From the NCBI GenBank assembly GCA_032464575.1, contig JAWDKM010000007.1, positions 269,804 to 333,803 of the forward strand: DNA of 64,000 nucleotides. Direction: 5' to 3'. Positions 27,308 through 35,529 of this stretch are shown here, piece by piece. The notes beneath the pieces were generated by a model. The model was not told the DNA's origin and did not search any database. It saw nothing but the letters and a program-made list of their open reading frames with translations. Origin of the DNA: Pontivivens sp032464575. GTDB lineage: Bacteria; Pseudomonadota; Alphaproteobacteria; Rhodobacterales; Rhodobacteraceae. A program made the position numbers and the translations under genes. The first letter of the stretch is position 1. Every line of letters starts with the position of its first letter.

Positions 27308-28663
27308 ATGCGAATTACAATGATCGGGACAGGCTATGTCGGGCTGGTTTCCGGCGTCTGCTTCGCGGATTTCGGCCACGACGTCATCTGCGTCGACAAG
27401 TCGGCGAGCAAGATCGAAGCGCTGGAGCGGGGCGAGATCCCGATCTACGAGCCGGGTCTCGACGCGCTTCTGGCCCGCAACGTGGCCGCCAACCGCCTGG
27501 GCTTCACCATGAACACCGCCGAAGCGGTGAAGGGTGCCGATGCCGTCTTCATCGCCGTGGGTACGCCAACCCGGCGCGGTGACGGGCATGCCGACCTCTC
27601 CTACGTCTACGCCGCGGCTGAGGAACTGGCAGAGCTCATCGACGAGGATACCGTGGTGGTCGTGAAGTCCACCGTGCCCGTGGGGACCAACGCCGCCGTC
27701 CGCGACCGGATCGCAGCGAAGCTCAAGGAGATCGGCCGCGACATCCGCTTCCACGTCGCGTCGAACCCGGAGTTCCTGCGCGAAGGCGCCGCCATTGAGG
27801 ATTTCATGCGCCCCGACCGCGTCGTCGTGGGCGTCGAGACCGACCACGCGCGCGACGTGATGGCCGAGGTCTACCGCCCGCTGAAGCTGCGTGACAGCCC
27901 GGTGATGTTCACCACGCTCGCGTCGGCCGAGATGATCAAATACGCCGCCAACGCGTTCCTGGCCACGAAGATCACCTTCATCAACGAGGTCGCGGACCTC
28001 TGCGAGAAGGTGAACGCGGATGTGCAGGAAGTGGCGCGCGGCGTCGGCCTCGACGGCCGGATCGGGCCGAAGTTCCTGCACGCGGGCCCCGGCTACGGCG
28101 GCTCCTGCTTCCCGAAGGACACGCTGGCGCTCGCCCGCATCGGTCAGGACTACGCGAGCCCTATGCGGATCGTGGAGACCGTGATCGACGTGAACGACCG
28201 CCGCAAGCGCTCGATGGTCGACAAGGTGCTCGACCTTTGCGACGGCAATGTCAGCGGCAAGACGATCACCGTGCTCGGCGTGACCTTCAAGCCGAACACC
28301 GACGACATGCGCGAGAGCCCGTCGCTGACCATCGTGCCGGCCCTCGTGGGTGCAGGCGCCAAGGTCCGCGTGGTGGACCCTGAGGGCCGCAAGGAAGGCG
28401 AGGCGCTGCTGCCGGGCGTCGAGTGGGTCGAGGACGCCTACGAGGCCGCTGAGGGCGCCACCGCGCTCGTCCTGCTGACCGAGTGGAACGAGTTCCGCGC
28501 GCTCGACCTGGAGCGGATGGCGACCGCGATGGAGACGCCGCGCATGGCCGACCTGCGCAACGTCTACTCGCCGGACGCGCTGCAGGCCGCGGGCTTCTCC
28601 GCCGTGCTGGTGGGCCGCGACCCGGTCTCCGCCCCGGCGGCCCGGCTGATCAAGAGCGCCTGA
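27308..28663 (+). CDS. ugd: UDP-glucose 6-dehydrogenase
   Basis: The 451-residue cytoplasmic enzyme oxidises UDP-glucose to UDP-glucuronate with two NAD+. It has GTGYVGL at the N-terminus, VGTPTRRGDG, KSTVPVGT, NPEFLREG and the catalytic-cysteine motif GYGGSCFPKD (Cys near residue 267), followed by FKPNTDDMRESPS. ATG 27308 is chosen because it precedes the NAD loop directly and has GGAAGG upstream; codons before it overlap the regulatory palindrome. It supplies the decarboxylase (6902) and 4-epimerase (10526) of the same locus. Confidence 0.94.
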   Translation: MRITMIGTGYVGLVSGVCFADFGHDVICVDKSASKIEALERGEIPIYEPGLDALLARNVAANRLGFTMNTAEAVKGADAVFIAVGTPTRRGDGHADLSYVYAAAEELAELIDEDTVVVVKSTVPVGTNAAVRDRIAAKLKEIGRDIRFHVASNPEFLREGAAIEDFMRPDRVVVGVETDHARDVMAEVYRPLKLRDSPVMFTTLASAEMIKYAANAFLATKITFINEVADLCEKVNADVQEVARGVGLDGRIGPKFLHAGPGYGGSCFPKDTLALARIGQDYASPMRIVETVIDVNDRRKRSMVDKVLDLCDGNVSGKTITVLGVTFKPNTDDMRESPSLTIVPALVGAGAKVRVVDPEGRKEGEALLPGVEWVEDAYEAAEGATALVLLTEWNEFRALDLERMATAMETPRMADLRNVYSPDALQAAGFSAVLVGRDPVSAPAARLIKSA

Positions 28664-28686
28664 CGCTTTTTAGGATACTGACGTGG

Positions 28687-28712
28687 GGGGCGTGCCGCGG
28701 CGCGCCCCTTTT
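28687..28712 (+). terminator. Rho-independent terminator after ugd
   Basis: GGGGCG at 28687-28692 pairs with CGCCCC at 28703-28708, with a GC-rich 10-base loop, followed by TTTT. It lies 24 bases after the ugd stop and closes the EPS locus. Confidence 0.75.
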
Positions 28713-28804
28713 GCTTTGGGCGGACGTGTTCGAAGGCGAATGCCTGATCCGGGGGCAAGGGAGGCAGAAGACTTCGTCGGTCTGCTCCAAGAGATGCCGG
28801 TGCC

Positions 28805-29456
28805 GTGATCTCCGCTGATCACCACGGAGATCGCCTGGCGGCCGAGATCAAGCTCCCGGCGTTTGTCGCGGTGACGCTGGGGATGATCGGGTTCTTCGTC
28901 GGGGCGTTCCTGGCACGCTCCGTGGCGTTCCTGCGCGACTACAACATCCCGGAGCCGGGAGCGGGAGCGGGCGGTATCGCTGTCGCCATCGCCATCTGGG
29001 GGTATTTCCAGCTCTCCGGCCGCCAAATCGTCTTCGATCTTGCGGTGCGCCACTACCTTCTGGGGCTCTTCTTCCCGACGATCGGCTTTGCCGCCGCGGA
29101 CGAGGTGGGGATCGTGATGTCGAACACGGTGCCCTACGTCTTCCCCCGCATAACGTGGCCCGCCGAGGCATCTAGCGGCAGTTCTGAGCGCGGGCTTCGC
29201 GCGTGGCGCGACGCGGACGGCGATCGCGAACATGTCCTCGGTGACCAAGCGCTACGGCACAGCATCGCTCGCCCTCATCGTGCTGCCACTGGTCTCGGCG
29301 TTCTCCGTGGACCGCGCCAACGCCTTCGTCATCCGCGTCTTCGTGGCGCTCCAGGGACGGCGCACCTCTTTCGTGCCGTCAGACGCGGTCACGTCGTCGA
29401 TCACGGCGAGCGCGGCGCCGCCGCAACCGATGATGACGGTACGACCCGGAGTATGA
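28805..29456 (+). pseudogene. gltS: Remnant of a sodium/glutamate symporter gene (gltS) with an internal deletion and frameshift
   Basis: The first about 95 codons (from GTG 28805) encode a GltS-like N-terminus: SVAFLRDYNIPEPGAG, then IVFDLAVRHYLLGLFFPTIG. From about 29180 a different frame encodes the GltS C-terminus: GFARGATRTAIANMSSVTKRYG then SAFSVDRANAFVI. In intact GltS (about 400 residues) these parts are separated by some 200-250 residues that are missing here. The product would be non-functional. Base usage is like the neighbours, so decay is recent or the gene was native. Confidence 0.75.
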
Positions 29457-29625
29457 TGAAACGGGCCGGTAGCGGTAGGACGGTCAGGTCCTGCCTCCGC
29501 TCGAACGATCTCGATGGAAAGTCGAACTGGCGCACATTCCGCGTCCGGTCGGGCAAGCGTATCTGAATGAGGCTGGCGGACCGCGTCCGTCGGCCCGTTC
29601 ATACCTCGAAAACAGGACGATGAAG

Positions 29626-30135
29626 ATGAAACAAAGCCTTTTCAGCGCGGCTGCCGTCCTCGCGCTCTTTCCGGCCACGCTTGCTTTCGCACAGGTCCAG
29701 ACGGTTGAGGGGAGCGATGCCGTCGAGGCCCTGTCCGCCCTGCAGGGCGGCATGACGATGATGCTGATCCCCAGGAGCGAGGCGATCGGCCGGGAGTTCG
29801 AGCCGCTCTACCCCGACCGGCCGAACGGGCCCAACCTGCTTCCGCTCCAGGGAGATCCGTCGACGGGGCCGTCCCTAGCGCTCTTCCGGTACAGCCGGGA
29901 CTACACCAACAGCGGCGGGCTGCACTACCACACCCACAACTACCACCTCTGGATGATCGAGGGCGAGTTGAAGCACTGGGATGAGCACGGCAGCGAGGAA
30001 ACCGCGCCGATCCTCGGGCCGGGCTCGTACGTCTATCAGCCCGCGGACCTGCTGCATGCCGCCAACTGCATGTCGGAGCGCTGCACCGCCTATGTGCTCT
30101 TCGACGGGCCGATCGAGACGGGCCTGCCGGACTAG
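29626..30135 (+). CDS. Secreted cupin-domain protein
   Basis: This is a 169-residue exported protein with a signal peptide ending in LAFAQ. A single cupin-like barrel shows HYHTHNYHLWMIEGELKHWDE (split: HYHTHN with metal-binding histidines, then a Gly-rich turn) and a second motif PGSYVYQPADLLHAANC. A metal-binding periplasmic role is likely, but the reaction is unknown. Start: two ATGs, 29620 and 29626; AGGA at 29614-29617 is 8 bases from 29626, so that is preferred. It is convergent with the AraC-type regulator. Confidence 0.72.
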   Translation: MKQSLFSAAAVLALFPATLAFAQVQTVEGSDAVEALSALQGGMTMMLIPRSEAIGREFEPLYPDRPNGPNLLPLQGDPSTGPSLALFRYSRDYTNSGGLHYHTHNYHLWMIEGELKHWDEHGSEETAPILGPGSYVYQPADLLHAANCMSERCTAYVLFDGPIETGLPD

Positions 30136-30169
30136 GGCATCCGCCGGATGCGGGACGGTCGCGGCCCGG

Positions 30170-31093
30170 TCAGACGATATCGTCCCCGCGGTCCCCCTCA
30201 CGGGCGAACCGACGGGGCGCGCGGCCCATCACGCGCTTGAACGCCGCGCCGAACGCACTTTCCGAGCTGTAGCCCACGTCCACCGCCGCTCTCGCGACGG
30301 AAACCTGTGTGCGGCGAAGCCGGTCGGCCGCCAGCAGCATGCGCCATTCGGTCAGGTACTCCATGGGGGTCTGACCCGTGACGCGCCGGAACCGGGTCGC
30401 AAAGGTGGTGCGGGACAGCGCCGCGACGCCGGCGAGATCCTGAACGGTCCACGCCCGGGCGGGATCCTCGTGCATCGCCGTGACGGCGGGCGCGATCTTC
30501 GGATCGGACAGTGCCGTGAGCCAGCCGGCGCCCGCCGGGGAGTTGCCGGTGAGATGGCTGCGCATGACCTGCAGCAAAAGCACGTGCGACAGATGGGTGA
30601 TCGACAGAGGGCCGCCGGGGCGAGGGTCGCGCAACTCGGCGGCGATGCGGTCGAGGGTCCATGCAATGCCCTCCTGCTCCGGTCCCGGCCGCACGAGGAT
30701 GAGGGCGGGCAGGTTGCGCATCAGCGTGTCCGCGGGCGGACCGGACAGGAGGAACCGTGCCCCGGTCATGTAGAAGCCGCCGCCGCCCCCATAGATCGCC
30801 GTGCCGCCGTGACGCACGGGAGCATACAGGACCTGCGCGTCCTGTCCGGTTCGCATGGGCCGTGACGACAGCAGGAACGGGCGCCCCCGGGGCAGGATCG
30901 CGCAGGTCCCGGCCTCCAGCCGCGCCGGTGTCTCGCCCTCGACCGCGATCCAGCATGCCCCCTTGAGGACGGCATTGCACTTCATGCCATCATGCGCCTC
31001 GAACCGGATCGACCAGTCGCCCCCGGCGTCGAAACCCGCCGCGACGCAATCGTGCGGCCGCAGGAGCGAGATGATGTCGGACAGGGGGTCCAT
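30170..31093 (-). CDS. AraC-family transcriptional regulator
   Basis: This is a 307-residue regulator. The N-terminal AraC-type cupin ligand domain (residues 1 to about 190; AILPRGRPFLL) is of the kind found in AraC_binding_2/cupin_6 regulators that begin DPLSDIISLLRP. Two C-terminal helix-turn-helix units follow (VQDLAGVAALSRTTFATRFRR and VARAAVDVGYSSESAFGAAFKR, each shortened here). ATG 31091-31093 is chosen since the domain starts there. It is divergent from the oxidoreductase operon at 31194, which it most likely controls; related regulators are often next to SDR or quinone oxidoreductase genes. Confidence 0.88.
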   Translation of the reverse strand: MDPLSDIISLLRPHDCVAAGFDAGGDWSIRFEAHDGMKCNAVLKGACWIAVEGETPARLEAGTCAILPRGRPFLLSSRPMRTGQDAQVLYAPVRHGGTAIYGGGGGFYMTGARFLLSGPPADTLMRNLPALILVRPGPEQEGIAWTLDRIAAELRDPRPGGPLSITHLSHVLLLQVMRSHLTGNSPAGAGWLTALSDPKIAPAVTAMHEDPARAWTVQDLAGVAALSRTTFATRFRRVTGQTPMEYLTEWRMLLAADRLRRTQVSVARAAVDVGYSSESAFGAAFKRVMGRAPRRFAREGDRGDDIV

Positions 31094-31193
31094 GGTCGGC
31101 TCCGAACGATGGAAACAGAAACAGGTACTCCGAAACATGTGACGTTCCGATCATCGTCCATAACTCGGATCCGAACAATCCGGGAGACCTGAC

Positions 31194-32111
31194 ATGATCC
31201 TCTTAACCGCGCCGACCGGCGATATTGGCAAACGTGTGCTCGACAATCTTCTGGATGCCGGAGAGAGGCCCCGCGTCATCGTCCGCGATGCGTCCAGGCT
31301 GCCCGGCGGCATTCGGGATCGCGTCGACGTGGTGGAGGGGTCGCATGCCGACGCCGCCGTGATCGGCCCGGCCCTCGACGGGGTCGACCGGGTGTTCTGG
31401 CTGCCACCTGCCGACCCGACGCAACCGAGCGCCGAGGCGACGTACGTTACGTTCTCGCGTCCCTTCGCAGAGGCACTTGCGGGCTCGGACGTCACGCATG
31501 TCGTCGGCATCTCCGCCCTCGGCCGTGGCTGGACCCGGGCGGCCGGTCTGGTCTCCGCCAGCCTCGCCATGGACGACCTGATAACGGCGACCGGCGTGGC
31601 CTACCGTGCGCTGGCCTGCGCGTCGCTGATGGACAACCTCATGCGGCAGGTCGACTCGATCCGGGGCGGTGCGTTCCTCGCGCCCACGTCCGGCGACCTG
31701 AAGCTGCCCCATGTGGCGAAGTCGGATGTCGCGGCCGTCGCCGCGAAACTGCTGCTGTCGCCCGACTGGGACGGGGTGGAGGAGATCCCCCTCCACGGTC
31801 CCGAGGACCTGTCCTTCGACGAGATGGCGCAGATCCTGTCGGAGGTTCTCGGGCGCCCGATCGCGTTCCGGGGGATGTCGATGGATGCGTTCGAGGAGAT
31901 GCTGCGGTCCATGGGGACGAGCGAGGGCATGGCCCGGGACTACGTCGACATGATGACGGCCAAGAACGAGGGCATGGATACCATGCACCGGGATGCGCCG
32001 CGCCGGAACACGCCAACGACGTTCCGGACGTGGGCGGAGGCGGAACTGAAGCCGGCCGTGGCGGCGGCGCCCGCTTCTCCGGGGTCCGAAGAGTTTGCGG
32101 GCGGGATCTGA
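31194..32111 (+). CDS. NmrA-like NAD(P)-binding atypical SDR protein
   Basis: This 305-residue Rossmann protein has an N-terminal nucleotide loop (TAPTGDIGKRV) where TGATGxxG is usual, VIVRDAS, and an NmrA/HSCARG-type C-terminal half (PHVAKSDVAAVAAKLL; DLSFDEMAQILSEVLGRPI). It lacks the Y-x-x-x-K pair of classical SDRs, as is normal for NmrA-like members, which often act as redox sensors or quinone/NAD(P)H-using reductases. GGAGA precedes the ATG. It is first in the operon divergent from the AraC-type regulator. Confidence 0.8.
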   Translation: MILLTAPTGDIGKRVLDNLLDAGERPRVIVRDASRLPGGIRDRVDVVEGSHADAAVIGPALDGVDRVFWLPPADPTQPSAEATYVTFSRPFAEALAGSDVTHVVGISALGRGWTRAAGLVSASLAMDDLITATGVAYRALACASLMDNLMRQVDSIRGGAFLAPTSGDLKLPHVAKSDVAAVAAKLLLSPDWDGVEEIPLHGPEDLSFDEMAQILSEVLGRPIAFRGMSMDAFEEMLRSMGTSEGMARDYVDMMTAKNEGMDTMHRDAPRRNTPTTFRTWAEAELKPAVAAAPASPGSEEFAGGI

Positions 32112-32112
32112 G

Positions 32113-33096
32113 ATGACCTTCGACCTTCCGACCGACCGCCGCTACCTCGTGCGGCTCGCCGCCATCGCCTGTGCCGCCGGCCTCGTTCCGCGCGGCTCCT
32201 CGGCTCAGGAGGGCGAGGCGGGACCGGCCCCGACCCATCTGCCGCAGCCCGTTGTCGAAGCCCGTTTCCCGGCAGAGATCGCGCCGGGCGTGTTCGTCCT
32301 GCCCGACCGGCGTATCCCGCTCGTGCCCAATATCGGCATCGTGGTCGGCTCCGACCGCGCACCGGTCGTCGACTGCGGCCTGGGGCCCGACAGTGCCGAG
32401 GCGGTGCTGGACGCGGCGCGGCGCCTCGCACCCGGGCGTGAGATCGTGCTGACCCTGACCCATGCCCATCCGGAGCATGGCTTCGGCGCACAGGTCTTCG
32501 CAGGCGACGCGCGCATCTTCTACAATGCAGCACAGGCCGACCACCTCGCGAGGTCCGGACAGGCGTTGCTGGAGGGGTTTCGCGCGGGCGTCCTGCCGCC
32601 GGAGCATCAGCCCCTCCTCGGCGGGATCGAGATCACGCCGCCGGACGACACCTATGACGGCGCCGAGGCGCGGATCGATCTGGGAGGGCGGGAGGTCGCG
32701 CTCCGCTCCGTCGGGCGCGCCCATTCGCCCGGCGATCAGATCGTCCACGTCGAGGATGCGGGCGTTCTCTTCGCCGGCGACCTGATCGAGGAGCGGATCT
32801 ATCCGATCGTTCCGTTCTTCCCCCCGCTCATCGGGGCGGAGGACATCGATCTGCCCACATGGCGCGCCGCGCTCGGCGACATGCAGGCCCGCGCCCCATC
32901 CATCATCGTGCCCGGACACGGCAATCTCGGCGGTGTGGAGATCGCCGGCGATGTCGACGGCTATCTTGCGGCGCTGGAAGAGGTCGCGGCGAGAGGTTCG
33001 GACCTCGATACGATGACCGCAGAGATGCGCCGCCGCTACCCGACCTGGGAGCAGCCCGACTACATCGCACCCGCGCTGCAATACCTGACCCGTTGA
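32113..33096 (+). CDS. Exported metallo-beta-lactamase-fold hydrolase
   Basis: The 327-residue protein starts 1 base after the previous stop. It has a Tat-like leader with RR (DRRYLVRLAAIACAAG) ending near SSAQ. The MBL fold signature reads HAHPEHGFG (H-x-H-x-E-H, with Glu replacing the usual Asp), then RAHSPGDQIVH, LFAGDLIEE and VPGHGNLGG, so most metal ligands are present. The Asp-to-Glu change occurs in some MBL families. The substrate is unknown. Its position between two oxidoreductase genes suggests a role in detoxification or ring-lactone hydrolysis (inference). Confidence 0.82.
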   Translation: MTFDLPTDRRYLVRLAAIACAAGLVPRGSSAQEGEAGPAPTHLPQPVVEARFPAEIAPGVFVLPDRRIPLVPNIGIVVGSDRAPVVDCGLGPDSAEAVLDAARRLAPGREIVLTLTHAHPEHGFGAQVFAGDARIFYNAAQADHLARSGQALLEGFRAGVLPPEHQPLLGGIEITPPDDTYDGAEARIDLGGREVALRSVGRAHSPGDQIVHVEDAGVLFAGDLIEERIYPIVPFFPPLIGAEDIDLPTWRAALGDMQARAPSIIVPGHGNLGGVEIAGDVDGYLAALEEVAARGSDLDTMTAEMRRRYPTWEQPDYIAPALQYLTR

Positions 33097-33114
33097 GCCG
33101 GAAGGACGGTCACG

Positions 33115-34055
33115 ATGGCCCAGCCGACGATCCTCATCACGGGAGCCACCGGCCAACTCGGCCGCCTCGTGATCGATACGCTTCTCGAAACGGTCGCGGC
33201 GGACCGGATCGCGGCCCTCGTGCGGCCGCGGCCCGAACCCGAGCCGCGGGTCGGCCGCCTAGAAGAGCTCGGCGTCGAAACGCGGCAAGGGGAGACTACG
33301 ACGACCTCACCTCCCTTCTCGGTGCGTTCCGGGGTGTCGAGCGGATGCTCTTCATCTCGTCGAGCTCGCTCGAACCGCGTGAGACGCAGCATGGCAACGT
33401 GATCGAGGCGGCATGGCGCGCAGGCGTCGGGTTCGTCGCCTATACCAGCATTCTGAACGCGCATCGGACACCGCTTCGCCTCGCCACCGATCACCGGCAG
33501 ACGGAGGATATGCTTGCGACCTCGGGGCCGGAGCATGTCGTGCTCCGCAACGGCTGGTATATCGAGAACCACCTGCTCGCGATTCCCCATGCGCTCGCCC
33601 GGGGCATCGTGCTCGGCGCCGCGGGGCAGGGCCGCTTCTCCGCCGCGGCGCGCGCCGACTACGCCGCGGCCGCCGCCAGGGTCGTGCATCCGGATGCGAT
33701 CCTGGACGAGCGGGTGCTCGAACTGTCGGGAGGCGAGAGCTACCGCCTCGCCGATTTCGCAGCCGAGATCGCGCGGCAAAGTAGCACCGCGGTAAGCTAC
33801 GGCAACATGACCTCGACGGATTTCAGGGCGGCGTTGGTGGCGGGCGGCATGCCCGAGGGCATCGCATCCATCCTGGCAGGCACGGATGCCGGGGCGGCCG
33901 ACGGAGCGCTGTATCACGACGGCAGGACGCCGAGCCGACTGATCGGCTGCGCGACCACTCCGTTTCGTGACGCCGTCTCGGTAGCCCTGCGGGAGCACAG
34001 CCACCATATCCTAGGCGATCATTCGATGCCCCTTGAAGAGGAGAGACCGAAATGA
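33115..34055 (+). pseudogene. Frameshifted QorB-like NAD(P)H:quinone oxidoreductase (NmrA family)
   Basis: The gene starts at ATG 33115 with ILITGATGQLGRLV, an intact nucleotide loop. The frame breaks at about 33285-33297: up to there the product reads GVETRQG, and the family's next residues (DYDDLTSLLGAFRGVERML) continue in another frame to the stop at 34055. The later part keeps FISSSSLE, NGWYIENHL and ADFAAEIA, all QorB-like. A shift of +2 or -1 bases explains it. Either the gene is inactive or the sequence has an error here; the rest looks well kept, which favours a recent event or an error. It overlaps the next gene by 4 bases. Confidence 0.75.
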
Positions 34056-34552
34056 CGATCACGAACGCAACGCGCCGCGTCCTGCTTGCGACAGCCGGTG
34101 CGGCCCTTGTCACGGGCGCGTCGGGGCTGATGGTCCCGGCGAGGGCCCAGTCGCTGGCGCCGACATCCACGATGCGGGGCGGGGCGAACAACTACCGTCC
34201 CGGCGCGCCCATCGTGGACCGGATCGGCGGCGGAGGCTTCTGGACGACGGGCACCGTGCGGCGCGCGGGCGACGGTGCGCCGCTGGCCGGACGGCGGATC
34301 CAGGTCTGGGCGCACACAACCGAGGGGCATGAGCGCGACGCGCGCTCGCACGGCGCCACCCTGACGGACGCCGAGGGTGTCTTCCGCATCGAGATGCCGC
34401 AGATCGTGCCCGCCTTCGGGCAACCGCACGGGCACCTGGCCTACGACGCCGAGTACGACGACGGGGGGTTCGAGACGGTCTTCCTGCGGCCGATCATGGG
34501 AAGCGCATCCGATACCAGCCTCGACGTCGAATTCGTGCTGCGCCCCGTCTGA
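34052..34552 (+). CDS. Exported intradiol dioxygenase-like beta-sandwich protein
   Basis: This is a 166-residue protein with a Tat-type leader (TRRVLLATAGAAL...) ending PARAQ. The body has the intradiol ring-cleavage dioxygenase fold pattern: GTVRRAGDGAPLAGRRIQVW, then TDAEGVFRIEMP and QPHGHLAYD. The full set of two Tyr and two His iron ligands of classical intradiol enzymes is not evident, so it may be a fold relative without that chemistry. It is coupled by ATGA to the frameshifted QorB-like gene. Confidence 0.65.
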   Translation: MTITNATRRVLLATAGAALVTGASGLMVPARAQSLAPTSTMRGGANNYRPGAPIVDRIGGGGFWTTGTVRRAGDGAPLAGRRIQVWAHTTEGHERDARSHGATLTDAEGVFRIEMPQIVPAFGQPHGHLAYDAEYDDGGFETVFLRPIMGSASDTSLDVEFVLRPV

Positions 34553-34556
34553 CCGG

Positions 34557-35135
34557 ATGCGTCCGGCCCTGATCTGGTTGACCGTGGTCCTGGTCATCGC
34601 GGTCCCCCTGATCGCGGCGGCCGCAAGCCCCCTCCTCGCATGGCGGGACCCCGTCTATATCGCCGCCGGCTTCGCCGGGATCGTCGGGCTGGCGCTCCTG
34701 CTGCTTCAACCGCTGCTGGTTGCCGATGCGCTGCCGGGCCTGCGGGGGCGGCGCGTACATCCCTGGATCGGCGCGGCACTCGTCCTGATGGTACTCGTCC
34801 ATGTGGCGGGCCTCTGGATCACGAGCCCCCCGGATGTGGTGGACGTGCTTCTGTTCCGCTCGCCCACCCCCTTCGCCGTATGGGGCGCACTCGCGATGTG
34901 GGCGGTGGTCGCCGCGGCCGTTCTGGCGGCGGCGCGAAAGCGGATCGGGGTACGCCTCTGGCGCGTGGGACATACCGCGGCGACGACGCTCGTGGTGGTT
35001 GGCACGGTCGTTCATGCCTGGCTGATCGAGGGGGCCATGGAGCTCGTGTCGAAGGGAGCGCTGTGCCTTCTCGTGACGACGGCGTTCGCGTGGGTCGTCT
35101 GGCGACGCCGGGCGTGGCGGATGTTCCGCCGCTAG
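34557..35135 (+). CDS. Ferric reductase-like transmembrane protein (MsrQ/YedZ-type haem domain)
   Basis: The 192-residue protein has about six membrane helices. Histidines in HPWIGAALVLMVLVHVAG and in RVGHTAATTLVVVGTVVHAW sit at spacings suited to binding haem b within the membrane, as in ferric-reductase-like domains. It starts 4 bases after the dioxygenase-like gene and ends the operon. It could pass electrons from quinol to an exported partner such as the preceding protein (inference). Confidence 0.72.
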   Translation: MRPALIWLTVVLVIAVPLIAAAASPLLAWRDPVYIAAGFAGIVGLALLLLQPLLVADALPGLRGRRVHPWIGAALVLMVLVHVAGLWITSPPDVVDVLLFRSPTPFAVWGALAMWAVVAAAVLAAARKRIGVRLWRVGHTAATTLVVVGTVVHAWLIEGAMELVSKGALCLLVTTAFAWVVWRRRAWRMFRR

Positions 35136-35529
35136 GCTGCCGCGAGACTGGGAAAGGCCCGGTGTCGGCCCTCCGAAGACATCGTCAGATGTGTCCTGCG
35201 CATGATCGGACAGTGCGCGAGGTCCGCCGACCCTTCAGCTCCCCGACAGCAGGCGCTGCCTCTTCCCGTCAGGAACGCGGAACCACGCGCCATGATACGG
35301 GGGGTAACGGTGCAGTCGCAGATCTCTGCTGGAGATCTCGGAGTTAGAGCGATGAAGGTGCTTCGGGTATCGCGCACCGAAAGCGCCCTACTTCGCGATC
35401 ACGCAAGACAGCATGTCGGCCGTCGCGCGGGGCCACGGACTGGCCGGTCACGGATCCGCCCGGGAGTGTATGGATACTCCCGGGCGGACCTGATCTTGTC
35501 TGCCGCACATGGCAGCCGGCTTCAGCGCG
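35136..35529. other. Intergenic region between convergent genes
   Basis: These 394 bases hold no open frame that I believe. The only structure seen is the long inverted repeat at 35455-35488 near the end of the cellulase gene. Confidence 0.5.
35455..35488 (-). terminator. 13-bp perfect inverted repeat downstream of the cellulase gene
   Basis: TCCGCCCGGGAGT (35455-35467) and ACTCCCGGGCGGA (35476-35488) pair perfectly around an 8-base loop. It lies 42 bases beyond the cellulase stop. There is no T run on either side, so it may be an RNA-stabilising hairpin or a weak terminator. Confidence 0.5.
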
